Source: JADJPG01 sp964491875
GTDB taxonomy: Bacteria; Verrucomicrobiota; Verrucomicrobiia; Limisphaerales; JADJPG01
Reading direction: 5' to 3'
NCBI GenBank assembly: GCA_964491875.1
Contig: CAZBIC010000017.1
Location: 62,001 to 126,000, forward strand
Length of the DNA: 64,000 nucleotides
Made by a program: the position numbers and the translations under genes
Notes under the pieces: model-generated
What the model saw: the letters and a program-made list of their open reading frames with translations, nothing else
Told to the model about the DNA's origin: nothing
The model's database searches: none
Part shown: positions 8,431 through 16,406 of the stretch, piece after piece
Layout: every line of letters starts with the position of its first letter
How positions within the stretch are numbered: the first letter of the stretch is position 1

Positions 8431-10022
8431 AAAAACTCATCCTCACAGCCCAGATCGCCATGACCCTCACCAGTTGCTCAAGCCAGCAGCCGCAGCAAGA
8501 GCAGAACGTGCCGCGACAAATCGACATCTGCATCAGCTCGCATTTCTCCGCACCGGACAAAAAGGCCATTGCCATCGCCATCTCCTCCTGGCTGCTCCGT
8601 CAGGGAGGCTGCAACGCACGACTGATGGACGGGTGGAATTGCCAGACTATAGCCGAATTCGAGGTTCCCAAGGTGACTTACTTCAAGGAGTCCGCCGTGG
8701 CGCGAAAAATCGGCCGGCCCTTCGACAACTGGACTGCCTGGGTCAGGGAGCAGAAATCCGACCCAATATTGGAAGGTACCGGGGCGGTGAATGTTCCTCA
8801 GCTCCTGACTCGCCTAGCGCAGGAAAATGCGAAGGTGGAGTTTTTGGTGATCATTGGGTCGCCTGTCGCGCGATTTCCGGGCCAGACGAACTACGACTTT
8901 GCCGAGCCGTTTCTCCGGTATCCGGGCACCGGTCAGATTACACGCGATCCTTTTTCGCCTTTCGCGAGCCTAGGCCTGGAACAGTCGCTAAATGGGACCA
9001 AAATAGTGTTCCTGTATCCACGTATCGACACCAGTTCCTGGCCGGCGGGGTATGAACAGAAACTGCATCAGTTCTACGGTGCGTTCCTGGAGAAGCGCGG
9101 GGGCAATCTCCTCGCGTTCAGCCCCAACCTAGAAGGTGGCCTGAAGCTCCTGAACTCCGAACGAACGCTCGCGACAGAGAAGTTCCCGATCAACTCGGCC
9201 GAGATCGCCATGATCGACGCCCGTCCGCCGGTTCAAGTCGCGGCCTCCAATTCGCCGCCAAGGGTGGCATCGGCCACTGCCGGCAAGGCACCTTCACCCA
9301 CGGAGTCTCGACGTAATCGAGTGCAACAACCCGAGCCAAGGATCATCACTCCGAATCCTGCGCCTTCCGGCGCCCCGTCGCACGTTGATGTTGCCGCACC
9401 TTCAACAGTGGCTCCGATCCCCAATGTACCGATGGTGGTGACGGTCTCCAATGTCACCACCGTCACCAACATTACCGTGATCACGACTCAGGTTGTGCGG
9501 GAGGTAAGGGCGGAATTACCGGAGAAAGGGGTGACGCTCCAACTCCGATATCCCCGGAACCTCAACGCGGACATCGATCTGTTTGTCCGGCCCCACGCCG
9601 GCGCGGACGAGATTTCCTACGCGAACAGCAAGACCTCCATTGGTTCCTACGACTACGATTCCATCTCGGCCGAAAATGTGAAGTCCATCCACCTCCCGGC
9701 AGGATGTGATCCGGCGAAGACCGTCGCCTGGGTCAATTACCGTCGTGGCTTTGGACGTGTCACGGCGAGGATCGTGTGGCTTACGCCATCGAATTCGAGA
9801 GAGATGGGCATCGCTTTCTTCGCGGATCGAGGAGGCGATGGGAATCATCGGACGGAATTCTTCCGCAAGCGCTCAGACTGCTGGCTGAAGGTCAATCTTC
9901 CGGCTCTTCTGTCGGCTCCCGCAGTTCCGCTCCAAGGTGCGTCCAGCAATCCTCCGGCACATCATCATGTCCGCCCGCTGTCGGGAGAAGCCGGCAAGCC
10001 CTCAACGGCAACGGGAAATTAG
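8427..10022 (+). CDS. Lipoprotein with C-terminal DUF2135-like domain
   Basis: 531 residues. MKKLILTAQIAMTLTSC is a lipoprotein signal with lipobox L-T-S-C (Cys17). The N-terminal half looks like an alpha/beta fold (VEFLVIIGSPVARFPG, GTKIVFLYPRIDTSSW), not assigned. A Pro/Ala/Thr/Val-rich low-complexity linker follows (about 265-360, with repeated VTNVTT-like runs). The C-terminal part (about 365-470: VTLQLRYPRNLNADIDLFV, SKTSIGSYDYDS, VAWVNYRRGFG) resembles the beta-sandwich of YfaP/DUF2135 proteins, where DxDLxV and Y-x-N motifs recur. Overlaps the upstream membrane gene by ATGA. Likely faces the periplasm as part of a membrane complex with that protein; the biochemical role is unknown. Confidence 0.65.
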   Translation: MKKLILTAQIAMTLTSCSSQQPQQEQNVPRQIDICISSHFSAPDKKAIAIAISSWLLRQGGCNARLMDGWNCQTIAEFEVPKVTYFKESAVARKIGRPFDNWTAWVREQKSDPILEGTGAVNVPQLLTRLAQENAKVEFLVIIGSPVARFPGQTNYDFAEPFLRYPGTGQITRDPFSPFASLGLEQSLNGTKIVFLYPRIDTSSWPAGYEQKLHQFYGAFLEKRGGNLLAFSPNLEGGLKLLNSERTLATEKFPINSAEIAMIDARPPVQVAASNSPPRVASATAGKAPSPTESRRNRVQQPEPRIITPNPAPSGAPSHVDVAAPSTVAPIPNVPMVVTVSNVTTVTNITVITTQVVREVRAELPEKGVTLQLRYPRNLNADIDLFVRPHAGADEISYANSKTSIGSYDYDSISAENVKSIHLPAGCDPAKTVAWVNYRRGFGRVTARIVWLTPSNSREMGIAFFADRGGDGNHRTEFFRKRSDCWLKVNLPALLSAPAVPLQGASSNPPAHHHVRPLSGEAGKPSTATGN

Positions 10023-10038
10023 CTCCCCAACCAAGGTC

Positions 10039-10284
10039 ATGAACGATAATACACTACTCCGATTCGTGACAGTTTGGTGGGCTGCCACGCTCGTGCTCTT
10101 CCTGGTCACCTTGGTGACCCACTCGGATTGGTTCGAGGGTGTGGCCGGCATCAACAGCATCTTGGCATTCTTCAAGATGTTGGGCCTCCTGGCACGTATC
10201 GAGGAGAGTGGGCTGAACTTGCAGGCCCTGCGTACCGTGCCTCGCACGGGCATGATCTGGGGCAAAGCGGGGGACATCCTATGA
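10039..10284 (+). CDS. Small membrane protein
   Basis: 81 residues with one or two hydrophobic segments (FVTVWWAATLVLFLVTLVTH and FEGVAGINSILAFFKMLGLL). Start ATG preceded by AAGG. It ends in a 4-bp ATGA overlap with the next gene, so it is co-translated with it. No family recognised; the size and setting fit a small accessory of the same membrane complex. Confidence 0.6.
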   Translation: MNDNTLLRFVTVWWAATLVLFLVTLVTHSDWFEGVAGINSILAFFKMLGLLARIEESGLNLQALRTVPRTGMIWGKAGDIL

Positions 10285-10718
10285 AGGTTCAGTGGATCAA
10301 CCACCTTGCGCTCCCGATCTTGACGCTCGTGTTGTGGATCGTGGTGCGTCAGCAGTTTTTCGTTTTTCCTCGTTTGCGAAAGGAATTGATCGATCTCAAC
10401 AAGCGGCGCGCGAATCGCGTGCAGGCAGCCTTGGCGGCGCCCGCACCGCCAGCCTGGACCGAGCCGGCGATGGCACCGAATCATTCCTTTGCCAGCTGGG
10501 TGGATCTGAAAGGAGACGGAACCCTGGTGGTCAGTGGACACATTCTGCGCCCCACTGAAACTTTCGAGGTCACGGCTCGTGATTCGCACCATATCGCGCG
10601 CGCCTTGGTCATCGCGCGGGGCAATGGCGATGTGCTCATCCGATCCCACGGCCAGGTGTTCCTCGCGCGGTATGAACATCAAACGTGGAACGTGCAGCTC
10701 GTGGATACCGCAGAATGA
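10281..10718 (+). CDS. Small single-pass membrane protein
   Basis: 145 residues. N-terminal membrane anchor (LALPILTLVLWIVVRQQFFVF), a short basic coil, a Pro/Ala linker, then a small beta-rich soluble domain (GTLVVSGHILRPTETFEVTA, NGDVLIRSHGQVFLARYEH). Overlaps both neighbours by 4 bp (ATGA at each end). No family recognised. The layout suggests an inner-membrane protein with a globular domain, acting with the flanking genes. Confidence 0.6.
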   Translation: MKVQWINHLALPILTLVLWIVVRQQFFVFPRLRKELIDLNKRRANRVQAALAAPAPPAWTEPAMAPNHSFASWVDLKGDGTLVVSGHILRPTETFEVTARDSHHIARALVIARGNGDVLIRSHGQVFLARYEHQTWNVQLVDTAE

Positions 10719-11278
10719 AAATGTCTCTTCTGCACCAACTGTTGCGCCAGGTGAGCGCCGTGTCCGGAGCACAGGCTTTGCGGCATTGCTTCAGCGATGA
10801 TCCTGCATCGATGCAACGGAACCTGCGGGCGGAGCTCAAAGCCGGTTTGATCTCCGTTTCCACCGAACTGCTCCGCAACCGGGACACGTCCGACCCCATC
10901 GTGGTGATTGAACGGGGCGCCGGGCTGCCATCACCTCATCCAATCGCATACGAGGCCGCGCGGCGCTGGAGCAACAATATCCGTCCTGAATTGATCATCC
11001 GCGGCACCCTAAAGCTTGCGGCCCTGCATGGTGGCGTGCCGCACGCCGCCATCGCCGGACACGCTTCGCACGAGATTGCGCTGACGGAAGTGTTCCTCTC
11101 AAAGCGGTCTCAAGACCCGTCATTTAAGTGGACGCTCGTCCAGGCGGCTCCCGGCAACGGATCTCTTCCCGATGCCATTGGCGCCGAGGTCGCCATCGAG
11201 TTGATAGGGCGATACAACGGAACGACGATCGCGGCCAAGCTCGGCATCTCCGCTACCCACCGGCTCGAACTCTGGTAA
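10715..11278 (+). CDS. Replication-relaxation-like protein, core half
   Basis: 187 residues. The C-terminal half contains AIAGHASHEIALTEVFLSKR, then PSFKWTLVQAAPGNGSLPDAIG. This pattern (H-D/E-LAVTEVFL ... W ... PDA) resembles the nuclease-like core of replication-relaxation (PF13814) proteins, which occur with plasmid transfer ATPases and are thought to help prepare DNA for transfer. No winged-helix domain is visible here; the next gene supplies one, so the pair may be a split version. Overlaps the preceding gene by 4 bp, with a 6-nt gap to the next. Family call tentative. Confidence 0.45.
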   Translation: MKMSLLHQLLRQVSAVSGAQALRHCFSDDPASMQRNLRAELKAGLISVSTELLRNRDTSDPIVVIERGAGLPSPHPIAYEAARRWSNNIRPELIIRGTLKLAALHGGVPHAAIAGHASHEIALTEVFLSKRSQDPSFKWTLVQAAPGNGSLPDAIGAEVAIELIGRYNGTTIAAKLGISATHRLELW

Positions 11279-11284
11279 AGCACC

Positions 11285-11983
11285 ATGGCAACCCTTCCTC
11301 ACGAACAGCAGGTCATCCTGAAAATCCTTGGGAAAGTCCGGGCTGCCACCATTGAAGCTTTGTTCAAATATCCTGACCTCGCGGAAGCGGGAACACCCGA
11401 CACCCTTCGGAAACGGTGCGATCGATTGACTGAAAGGGGACTGCTCGCGAAATCCAATCTGCCGGGCAGCACGCAACTTTACCGACTCTCGAAAAAGGGC
11501 GCACAACTTGTCGGTGCTCCAGCTTCGTACGCAGAGGCCCTCACGGCGGCCGTCGCCTACGATTCGGTCGCTGCCAGCAACTGCGGCTGGCAGAAAGATC
11601 TGTTCGTCATCCTCACCCGCCAGGAGCTGCTCACCTTGGGATCGCAGTTGTCTCCTGAGTTTTCGATGGAACGTAACCAGGGTCGCTTTCTCCTGCGCCG
11701 GGTTTCGGTCGGTCCGCCGGAGACTCACCACCTCCATTTCTGGCTGGCCGAGTTCAAGCCTGCCGATCAGCTTGCCCGCCGCATTCACGCCATCAGTAGT
11801 GCCCTTACCAAGGCGAATCCATTGTTTGATCAATTGATCCAGCGCGGGCTGTTCGGGATTTCCGTTGCCGTTCCCACCCAAGGCGTCGCCGACACGCTGC
11901 TCAACCACCAGCCGTTCCCGGTTCCGGTGCATCCCATCGTTGTCCCCGAATTGGTTCACTTGGCCGAAAAATCGCCCTCATGA
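11285..11983 (+). CDS. Winged-helix protein, replication-relaxation-like
   Basis: 232 residues. The N-terminal about 75 residues form a winged helix (EQQVILKILGKVRAATIEAL, PDTLRKRCDRLTERGLLAKS, LYRLSKKGAQLVG), as at the start of replication-relaxation proteins and MarR/ArsR-like regulators. The remainder is an alpha/beta domain with LFVILTRQELLTLG and HHLHFWLAEFKPADQLARRI. It ends in a 4-bp ATGA overlap with the truncated coupling-protein duplicate. Probably DNA-binding and working with the adjacent ATPase. Whether it regulates or takes part in DNA processing cannot be read from sequence. Confidence 0.5.
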   Translation: MATLPHEQQVILKILGKVRAATIEALFKYPDLAEAGTPDTLRKRCDRLTERGLLAKSNLPGSTQLYRLSKKGAQLVGAPASYAEALTAAVAYDSVAASNCGWQKDLFVILTRQELLTLGSQLSPEFSMERNQGRFLLRRVSVGPPETHHLHFWLAEFKPADQLARRIHAISSALTKANPLFDQLIQRGLFGISVAVPTQGVADTLLNHQPFPVPVHPIVVPELVHLAEKSPS

Positions 11984-12333
11984 ATTTCAAGCAACAGTTC
12001 AAGCCCGATCTCCGACGAATGCGCAAGGAAGGGTTCAAGGTCGTCATCAACTGCCGGATCGATTCCGGTCCCACATTGACGGTCACTGGCATTCAAGCAA
12101 CGGCTGAGGCGCTGTCGAACTGCCCGAAACTCGCCCAGTATGCGCAGATCGAAATCAAGCCCTCATCCAACGGCATGTCCACCTTCATTAGGACGGACAT
12201 GCTTCTCAACAAGCCCCAGTTGATCATTGGATTTTACCCCTGTGGGTTCCCAATTCTGATAGGACTGAGATCAATGGAAGGGCATTGCACTATCATGGGG
12301 CCAAGCTGTACCGGCAAGTCTCTTACACCGTGA
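11980..12333 (+). CDS. Truncated tandem duplicate of the coupling-ATPase N-terminus
   Basis: 117 residues. It is a copy of the N-terminal domain of the next gene and stops right after its Walker A (here GPSCTGKSLTP-stop; the full gene has GPTGTGKSLTVGL). By eye roughly two thirds of residues are identical, with long shared blocks NFKQQFK, LRRMR, SGPTLTV, AEALSN, PKLAQY, QIEIK and PCGFPIL. The frame is intact across the full copy despite many substitutions. It starts in a 4-bp overlap with the upstream gene and ends in a 4-bp overlap (GTGA) with the full-length copy. It may be a free N-terminal domain that assembles with the ATPase, or a decaying duplicate; the intact frame favours the former. 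Confidence 0.6.
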   Translation: MNFKQQFKPDLRRMRKEGFKVVINCRIDSGPTLTVTGIQATAEALSNCPKLAQYAQIEIKPSSNGMSTFIRTDMLLNKPQLIIGFYPCGFPILIGLRSMEGHCTIMGPSCTGKSLTP

Positions 12334-12679
12334 ATTTCAAGCAACAGTTCAAGGCAGATCTCCGGCGGATGCGCGCCGAGGGCTTTCTTGTAGGGATTAA
12401 CTCTCCGGTAAATTCAGGGCCAACATTGACAGTTGTCGGCATTCAAGAAGCGGCTGAGGCGCTGTCGAACCGACCGAAACTCGCCCAATACTCGCAGATC
12501 GAAATCAAAGCCGATTTGGGCTACATATCCGTCTTCATCGGGACGGAAAGACTTTTGGACAGGCCCCAGATCATCATCGGATCCACTCCCTGCGGGTTTC
12601 CCATCCTTCTGGGCATGAAATCGACTGAAGGCCACCTGACGATTGTGGGGCCGACCGGCACTGGGAAGAGCCTAACCGT
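11980..12679 (+). repeat. 350-bp tandem duplication spanning the coupling-ATPase 5' end
   Basis: The unit starting at 11980 (ATGAATTTCAAGCAACAG) recurs at 12330 (GTGAATTTCAAGCAACAG). The two units remain clearly alignable but diverged to just past the Walker A codons. The period, 350 bp, is not a multiple of three, so the duplication put the second copy into a different frame and forced a stop at the junction. That stop/start junction is GTGA. Confidence 0.8.
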
Positions 12680-14030
12680 CGGTTTAATCGTTTATCAGCT
12701 TTCCCGCTTGGGTTACCCGGTGTTTGTCATTGGGTGTAAAGCCTACGATCCGGTGCTCCATGCCTCCATCAAGGCCGGCTGTGAGTCGCTAACGTGGCTA
12801 AACGCTGCCGGGAAACCCGTGGCCCGAACAGCCGAACTTTTCACTCTGCAACCGGGTCTCAAATCAAAAGCCTTCAATCCGCTGGCGCAGAAACGCAACG
12901 CCGCCATCTCCAAAATCGCCCAATCGGGCACTCTCGTTCGCGCTGTCACGAGCGGCAATCCCGCCAGCGATCCTTCCGCACGGTATTTCTCCGGGGCGTC
13001 CGTAGACATGCTCCTCAAGGTCGATCTCGGTCGTTCAGCCAGGCAACTCGCGGCCAATATCGAGAAGTTAACCCTCGATAAAGACGCGAAATACAGCACG
13101 GGAGGGGTCCGGCAGGAACTGGCGCAGATCGCCGCCGTCGAGCATGTCAACCGCCCGTTGGAGGATCCGACGAGCATCGATATCGAACGGATATTGAAAA
13201 GTCGCGGCTCTGCATTTTTCGATACCAACGCACAAGACATGGGCACGGTGGCCACATCGATTTCCGGGCTGTTCGTCCAATCCATCATCGCCACCAAACG
13301 TGCCGTATGTCTGAGCCTCGGGGATCGAGTCTTCATTATCATCGATGAAGCGCAAATTTTTCCCCGCGAATATCTAAAACAACTCATCGAGCAGGCAAGA
13401 GGAAGCGGCATCACACTGATTCTGGCCTATCACACTCTCGAACAGATGGGCGATGACGCTGAGACCATCAGCATGACGCAAGTGAAGCTCATCCTCGGGG
13501 CTGTGCCCGGCGGATCCACGGATCGCTATCTTCAAAGTCTTTTTGGCACGCACAAAGTATGGCGGCACAACCTCTCCCAAGGAACAGGAACGAGCCAGGG
13601 GACATCAGTGACGAATTCAAGCGGTCCGGTTGGCAGTTCCGTGTCGCACGGCTATTCCGACTCGATCTCGCAGCAGTCGAGCTTTGGATTCACCGAAACC
13701 GAGGAGCAGGTCTGGACTCCCAACCACACTCTGGAACTGAACCATCATCGCGAGAATTTCGTCTGCATGGTCAGTCCCGGTGCGGAGATGGCGCACTGGG
13801 GCCCCGGTGCGATTTTGGGCGTTCGCAATGGCCTGCACCTGAGCTTTGAGGAAATCAATAAACTGTCCAAGGAGGCGCTGAGTGATCCCGCCTGCGCTGC
13901 CCTGCCCAATGCTCCCCAAGCCGCGCTCGACCCGCCGGAGCCGCCGGCTCCGCACGGGGACGAAACACACGCGCGGTGGGCGATGGTTCTTAATGCAACG
14001 GCTGACCGGATCAGAAAGTCCCCAGGTTGA
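12330..14030 (+). CDS. Conjugative coupling protein-like ATPase (TraD/TraG/HerA type)
   Basis: 566 residues from a GTG start that overlaps the preceding stop (GTGA). N-terminal domain of about 100 residues, then a RecA-like motor: Walker A GPTGTGKSLT at about 107-116, a substrate-loop region (FVIGCKAYDPVLHA), Walker B RVFIIIDEAQIF at about 333-344, and a glutamine-rich sensor segment ITLILAYHTLEQMGDDAETI. A Ser/Gly/Thr-rich linker (about 410-450) and a C-terminal tail with MVSPGAEMAHWGPG follow. This is the pattern of type IV coupling proteins found beside replication-relaxation genes. No transmembrane helices are visible at the N-terminus, so it may be soluble, like TcpA/HerA-type motors, and recruited by the small membrane proteins upstream. 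Role in DNA transfer is inferred. Confidence 0.7.
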   Translation: MNFKQQFKADLRRMRAEGFLVGINSPVNSGPTLTVVGIQEAAEALSNRPKLAQYSQIEIKADLGYISVFIGTERLLDRPQIIIGSTPCGFPILLGMKSTEGHLTIVGPTGTGKSLTVGLIVYQLSRLGYPVFVIGCKAYDPVLHASIKAGCESLTWLNAAGKPVARTAELFTLQPGLKSKAFNPLAQKRNAAISKIAQSGTLVRAVTSGNPASDPSARYFSGASVDMLLKVDLGRSARQLAANIEKLTLDKDAKYSTGGVRQELAQIAAVEHVNRPLEDPTSIDIERILKSRGSAFFDTNAQDMGTVATSISGLFVQSIIATKRAVCLSLGDRVFIIIDEAQIFPREYLKQLIEQARGSGITLILAYHTLEQMGDDAETISMTQVKLILGAVPGGSTDRYLQSLFGTHKVWRHNLSQGTGTSQGTSVTNSSGPVGSSVSHGYSDSISQQSSFGFTETEEQVWTPNHTLELNHHRENFVCMVSPGAEMAHWGPGAILGVRNGLHLSFEEINKLSKEALSDPACAALPNAPQAALDPPEPPAPHGDETHARWAMVLNATADRIRKSPG

Positions 14031-14039
14031 TTCCCTGAT

Positions 14040-14435
14040 ATGGAAGCTCTTTTCAAACGGGTCGTATTCATGGACGAGGCTTTTGAGTTTGCTCCGTCCA
14101 AGCCGGGGTTGGTTGGCTGGTGTTCGACCATCTACCGTGGGTTCTTTCCGCCGCCGGTCGTGAATATCCGTGAGTTTCAGAATTACGCCCTCGGCTACAA
14201 GTGGGTCGCGACGGACCGCGAGCTTGAACTCATCAAGGCCAATCAGATGTTCGGTCACATCGCGCTCAAACTCCATGAGGAGTTTCCCGCGCTCACATTT
14301 GCCGACCTTCTGGGGCCGGAATTTATTCCGGAGGTCAATCCATCGCAGACGGAGCTTCTGCGCATTGAATCGCGCGTGCGCGAAGCCGCGCTCACGTGGA
14401 CCCTGTTTTTTGAGAACCTCGATTCGGATGAATGA
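14040..14435 (+). CDS. Hypothetical protein
   Basis: 131 residues, soluble, mixed alpha/beta (VVNIREFQNYALGYKWVATD, ELELIKANQMFGHIALKLHE, ESRVREAALTWTLFFENLD). Starts 9 nt after the ATPase stop, so likely the last gene of that run. No ribosome site is obvious; the second in-frame ATG (14070) is an alternative start. No family recognised. Tandem hairpins follow. Confidence 0.5.
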   Translation: MEALFKRVVFMDEAFEFAPSKPGLVGWCSTIYRGFFPPPVVNIREFQNYALGYKWVATDRELELIKANQMFGHIALKLHEEFPALTFADLLGPEFIPEVNPSQTELLRIESRVREAALTWTLFFENLDSDE

Positions 14436-14464
14436 GAGGTTCGGTTCTTTGAAATAACAAACGC

Positions 14465-14505
14465 TTTGTCCGGGGACAAACCGAGGGGACCAGCACGCTG
14501 GTCCC
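14465..14505. terminator. Two tandem perfect hairpins after the transfer gene run
   Basis: TTTGTCC-GG-GGACAAA at 14465-14480 is followed after 5 nt by GGGACCAGC-AC-GCTGGTCCC at 14486-14505. Both are perfect, with 7- and 9-bp stems and 2-nt loops. No T-run follows, so they are transcript-end stabilisers or REP-like hairpins rather than classic terminators. Confidence 0.5.
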
Positions 14506-14646
14506 ACCGGAATCCTTGGACAAAACCCGCCCCACGCCGATACGTCGGCAGAAGGGTGGAAAAAGGTTCGATTAGGTTCTGTTCTTGCCGCGCAAAAACA
14601 ATCCGGTTTTCGCGGTTCGTATTACTAATGAAGCAATGGAGGATAT

Positions 14647-14964
14647 ATGGAAAAGAAAATGAGAACCCCGCAGCCTGCTCAGGCCGCTCAATTTAAGAGC
14701 GAGTCTGACAAGCAGCGTCCCGTCTACGAAGTGAAGCTGCCGTTTCAGGGTGGAATTCTTCTGGGATCGATCTGGCGCCACGAAGGTGAGGAGTTTCCTC
14801 GTTATTCGTTGACGCTCAGTCACGCCCGAAAGGACGCCAGTGGCAAGTGGATCTACGGCAACCGATCTTTCACGCGAGACCAGCTTCTTGGCTTGGTCCG
14901 GGTGATTGAGGTCGCTCACGGTCATCTTGTCACCGGTAACTTTGATGAAGGAGAAAACATATGA
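14647..14964 (+). CDS. Small hypothetical protein
   Basis: 105 residues with a good ribosome site (GGAGGA 4-6 nt upstream). A disordered N-terminus is followed by a beta-rich domain (YEVKLPFQGGILLGSIWRHE, FPRYSLTLSHARKDASGKWI, YGNRSFTRDQLLGLVRVIEV) whose pattern of short strands around a KDASGKW turn recalls small plasmid single-strand-binding or DUF736-like proteins; this is only a resemblance. Co-translated with the next gene through an ATGA overlap. Confidence 0.55.
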   Translation: MEKKMRTPQPAQAAQFKSESDKQRPVYEVKLPFQGGILLGSIWRHEGEEFPRYSLTLSHARKDASGKWIYGNRSFTRDQLLGLVRVIEVAHGHLVTGNFDEGENI

Positions 14965-15239
14965 ATGATAGCAACGTTGTAGACATTGAACCCATCCATC
15001 GCCGTCGGGATGCACGGAGTCGTGGTCAGCTCAAACAAGCTGAACTTCACGACATCGCCGCATCCGAGATCCTCGTCTTGGCCACGGCCACGGCACGAGC
15101 GATTTTGGACGCGATTGAATTGAAGGAACGACGTCGGATGCGTCGCCGCCTTCTGCTGATCGCCTGCGGTCTGGCATTCTTCACGGGAATGGCCAGGTTG
15201 GCGATCTACCTGATCCATAGTGGTCAGGTCGTTCAGTAA
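14961..15239 (+). CDS. Small single-pass membrane protein
   Basis: 92 residues. The N-terminal two thirds are soluble and helical (HDIAASEILVLATATARAIL, then the basic KERRRMRRRLL). One hydrophobic segment follows (LLIACGLAFFTGMARLAIYL), placing the N-terminus in the cytoplasm by the positive-inside rule. Overlaps the preceding gene by 4 bp and is followed by a strong terminator. Function not recognised. Confidence 0.55.
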   Translation: MNDSNVVDIEPIHRRRDARSRGQLKQAELHDIAASEILVLATATARAILDAIELKERRRMRRRLLLIACGLAFFTGMARLAIYLIHSGQVVQ

Positions 15240-15248
15240 GTCTGAACA

Positions 15249-15290
15249 GGTCCTCAAGTAGCTACCGCGCTACTTAGGACCACACTTTTT
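15249..15290 (+). terminator. Strong hairpin terminator
   Basis: GGTCCTcAAGTAGC (15249-15262) pairs with GCTACTTaGGACC (15269-15281) around a 6-nt loop; ACACTTTTT follows. It ends the 14647-15239 transcript. On the other strand it lies just past the decayed methyltransferase fragment. Confidence 0.7.
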
Positions 15291-15470
15291 GCTATTTCCT
15301 CGCGGCGGATCTGGAAACGGTTCAGGTAACGGACGACGACCGGGGGGAAATGAAGACCAGCGCGTTCGACAGGAAAACCGCCGAGCCCGCTAGGCCCAGC
15401 AGGAAACTTAGATACATCGGGTTGCGCGTCCATGGGCCGGATGCCCAAACCGAAAGAACACATGGGTGGT
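15254..15470 (-). pseudogene. Frameshifted fragment of an isoprenylcysteine carboxylmethyltransferase-family protein
   Basis: On the minus strand one frame reads ASGPWTRNPMYLSFLLGLAG then SAVFLSNALVFISP (from about 15441 down to about 15345) and then stops. A second frame continues with PVVVRYLNRFQIRREE (down to about 15290). Together they reconstruct the C-terminal signature of ICMT/NnrU-like membrane methyltransferases (GP.R..RNPMYL ... YL.RFQI..EE). The N-terminal half and the tail after REE are missing. It looks like a relic truncated at the terminator. No intact gene is present in 15282-15734. Confidence 0.6.
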
Positions 15471-15734
15471 TGTGGCAATCGGGGGCTAATCAGCGAGTGG
15501 CCTCGGGCCAAGGCATGCTGCTCAACGCGAACGAGCCTTTAGCGTCAATGCTGCGTACTGATCCATTATTGCGCGTTTCATCGCACGGCAGTTCAGGCAA
15601 CTGGCTGGTGTCGTGGGCGGCCTGCAACTCGACAACAGCGCCAAGCGTCAACACATGCGCCTCGCGGTTCGTGGCGAACCACACCGGATAAGGCTGCGCG
15701 GCGACAAGGCGGTTAAGGCCGATGCTCACCCAGC
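15471..15734. other. Gene-free stretch beside the methyltransferase relic
   Basis: Both strands have short open frames here. The minus-strand one (15490-15729) reads protein-like (LVAAQPYPVWFATNREAHVL, GAVVELQAAHDTSQLPEL), but I recognise no family and it lacks a ribosome site. It may be further decayed chromosomal-type sequence like the neighbouring relic. Confidence 0.3.
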
Positions 15735-16406
15735 TTAGCGCTGAATCACAGGCAAGAGCATGTGAATCATTCGGAGGACATGAGAAGTAAGATCGTGTTG
15801 TGTTTCACCAAGTCGCGTGCCCGGTGCTCCGCAAGCAACATGATGTTTCAGCGATGATTCGATGAATTCGGACTTCATTGGCAAACACAGTTCCTCGCGC
15901 TTGGCATGAATACGTGCAGCAATACCGGTCCATGCCTTCTCTACATTTCCGTCCATGACGTAACCAAGCATTCCGGCAGCGGGGAGTCCTTTGGAGTATT
16001 GGCCCTCAATGAACGCACCCATGCCTTCGTCTCCTGCATAAACAGAATACTCTGGTGAGATTGTCCCGCCGGGGTAATGCACATGAAGACGCTTTGATTC
16101 AAATGAGAAGTAGTCGCGTTGTGAGCGGCGGTGTTTGAACCGGAGGTCAAGGCGACCGAGGCGCTGCCCGTCCAGTCCCAGCAGCCAGTATTGAGGGACC
16201 ATGTCGTATGGCAGGTCGCGGAAAGTCGGATCGTTGAGGAGTCGACCAGCGACGCGAAAGGTGATGTCGTCTTCCCATTCGCTCAACTTCGGCTGCTTCA
16301 TCCGTGCCCAGGCGACGGCGACGGCTTCGACAATCTCACCAAGATACTCATCGGTGAAGGGATTGAACTCGGCATCGAGCCGTCCGCTGGCCTCTCCGAA
16401 TTTCAT
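15735..16406 (-). CDS. PD-(D/E)XK-type protein coupled to the methylase gene
   Basis: 223 residues. Seen: RLGRLDLRFKH followed about 10 residues later by YFSFESKRLHV, that is D ... E-x-K in a strand-strand arrangement typical of the PD-(D/E)XK nuclease core. The N-terminal region is helical (FNPFTDEYLGEIVEAVAVAW) and a C-terminal helical tail follows. The start is fixed by a 4-bp ATGA overlap with the methylase stop and by an AAGGA ribosome site; the frame is open 22 codons upstream inside the methylase gene. The coupling implies a partner role in the same restriction-modification or defence unit. Nuclease activity is inferred from motif only. Confidence 0.6.
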   Translation of the reverse strand: MKFGEASGRLDAEFNPFTDEYLGEIVEAVAVAWARMKQPKLSEWEDDITFRVAGRLLNDPTFRDLPYDMVPQYWLLGLDGQRLGRLDLRFKHRRSQRDYFSFESKRLHVHYPGGTISPEYSVYAGDEGMGAFIEGQYSKGLPAAGMLGYVMDGNVEKAWTGIAARIHAKREELCLPMKSEFIESSLKHHVACGAPGTRLGETQHDLTSHVLRMIHMLLPVIQR

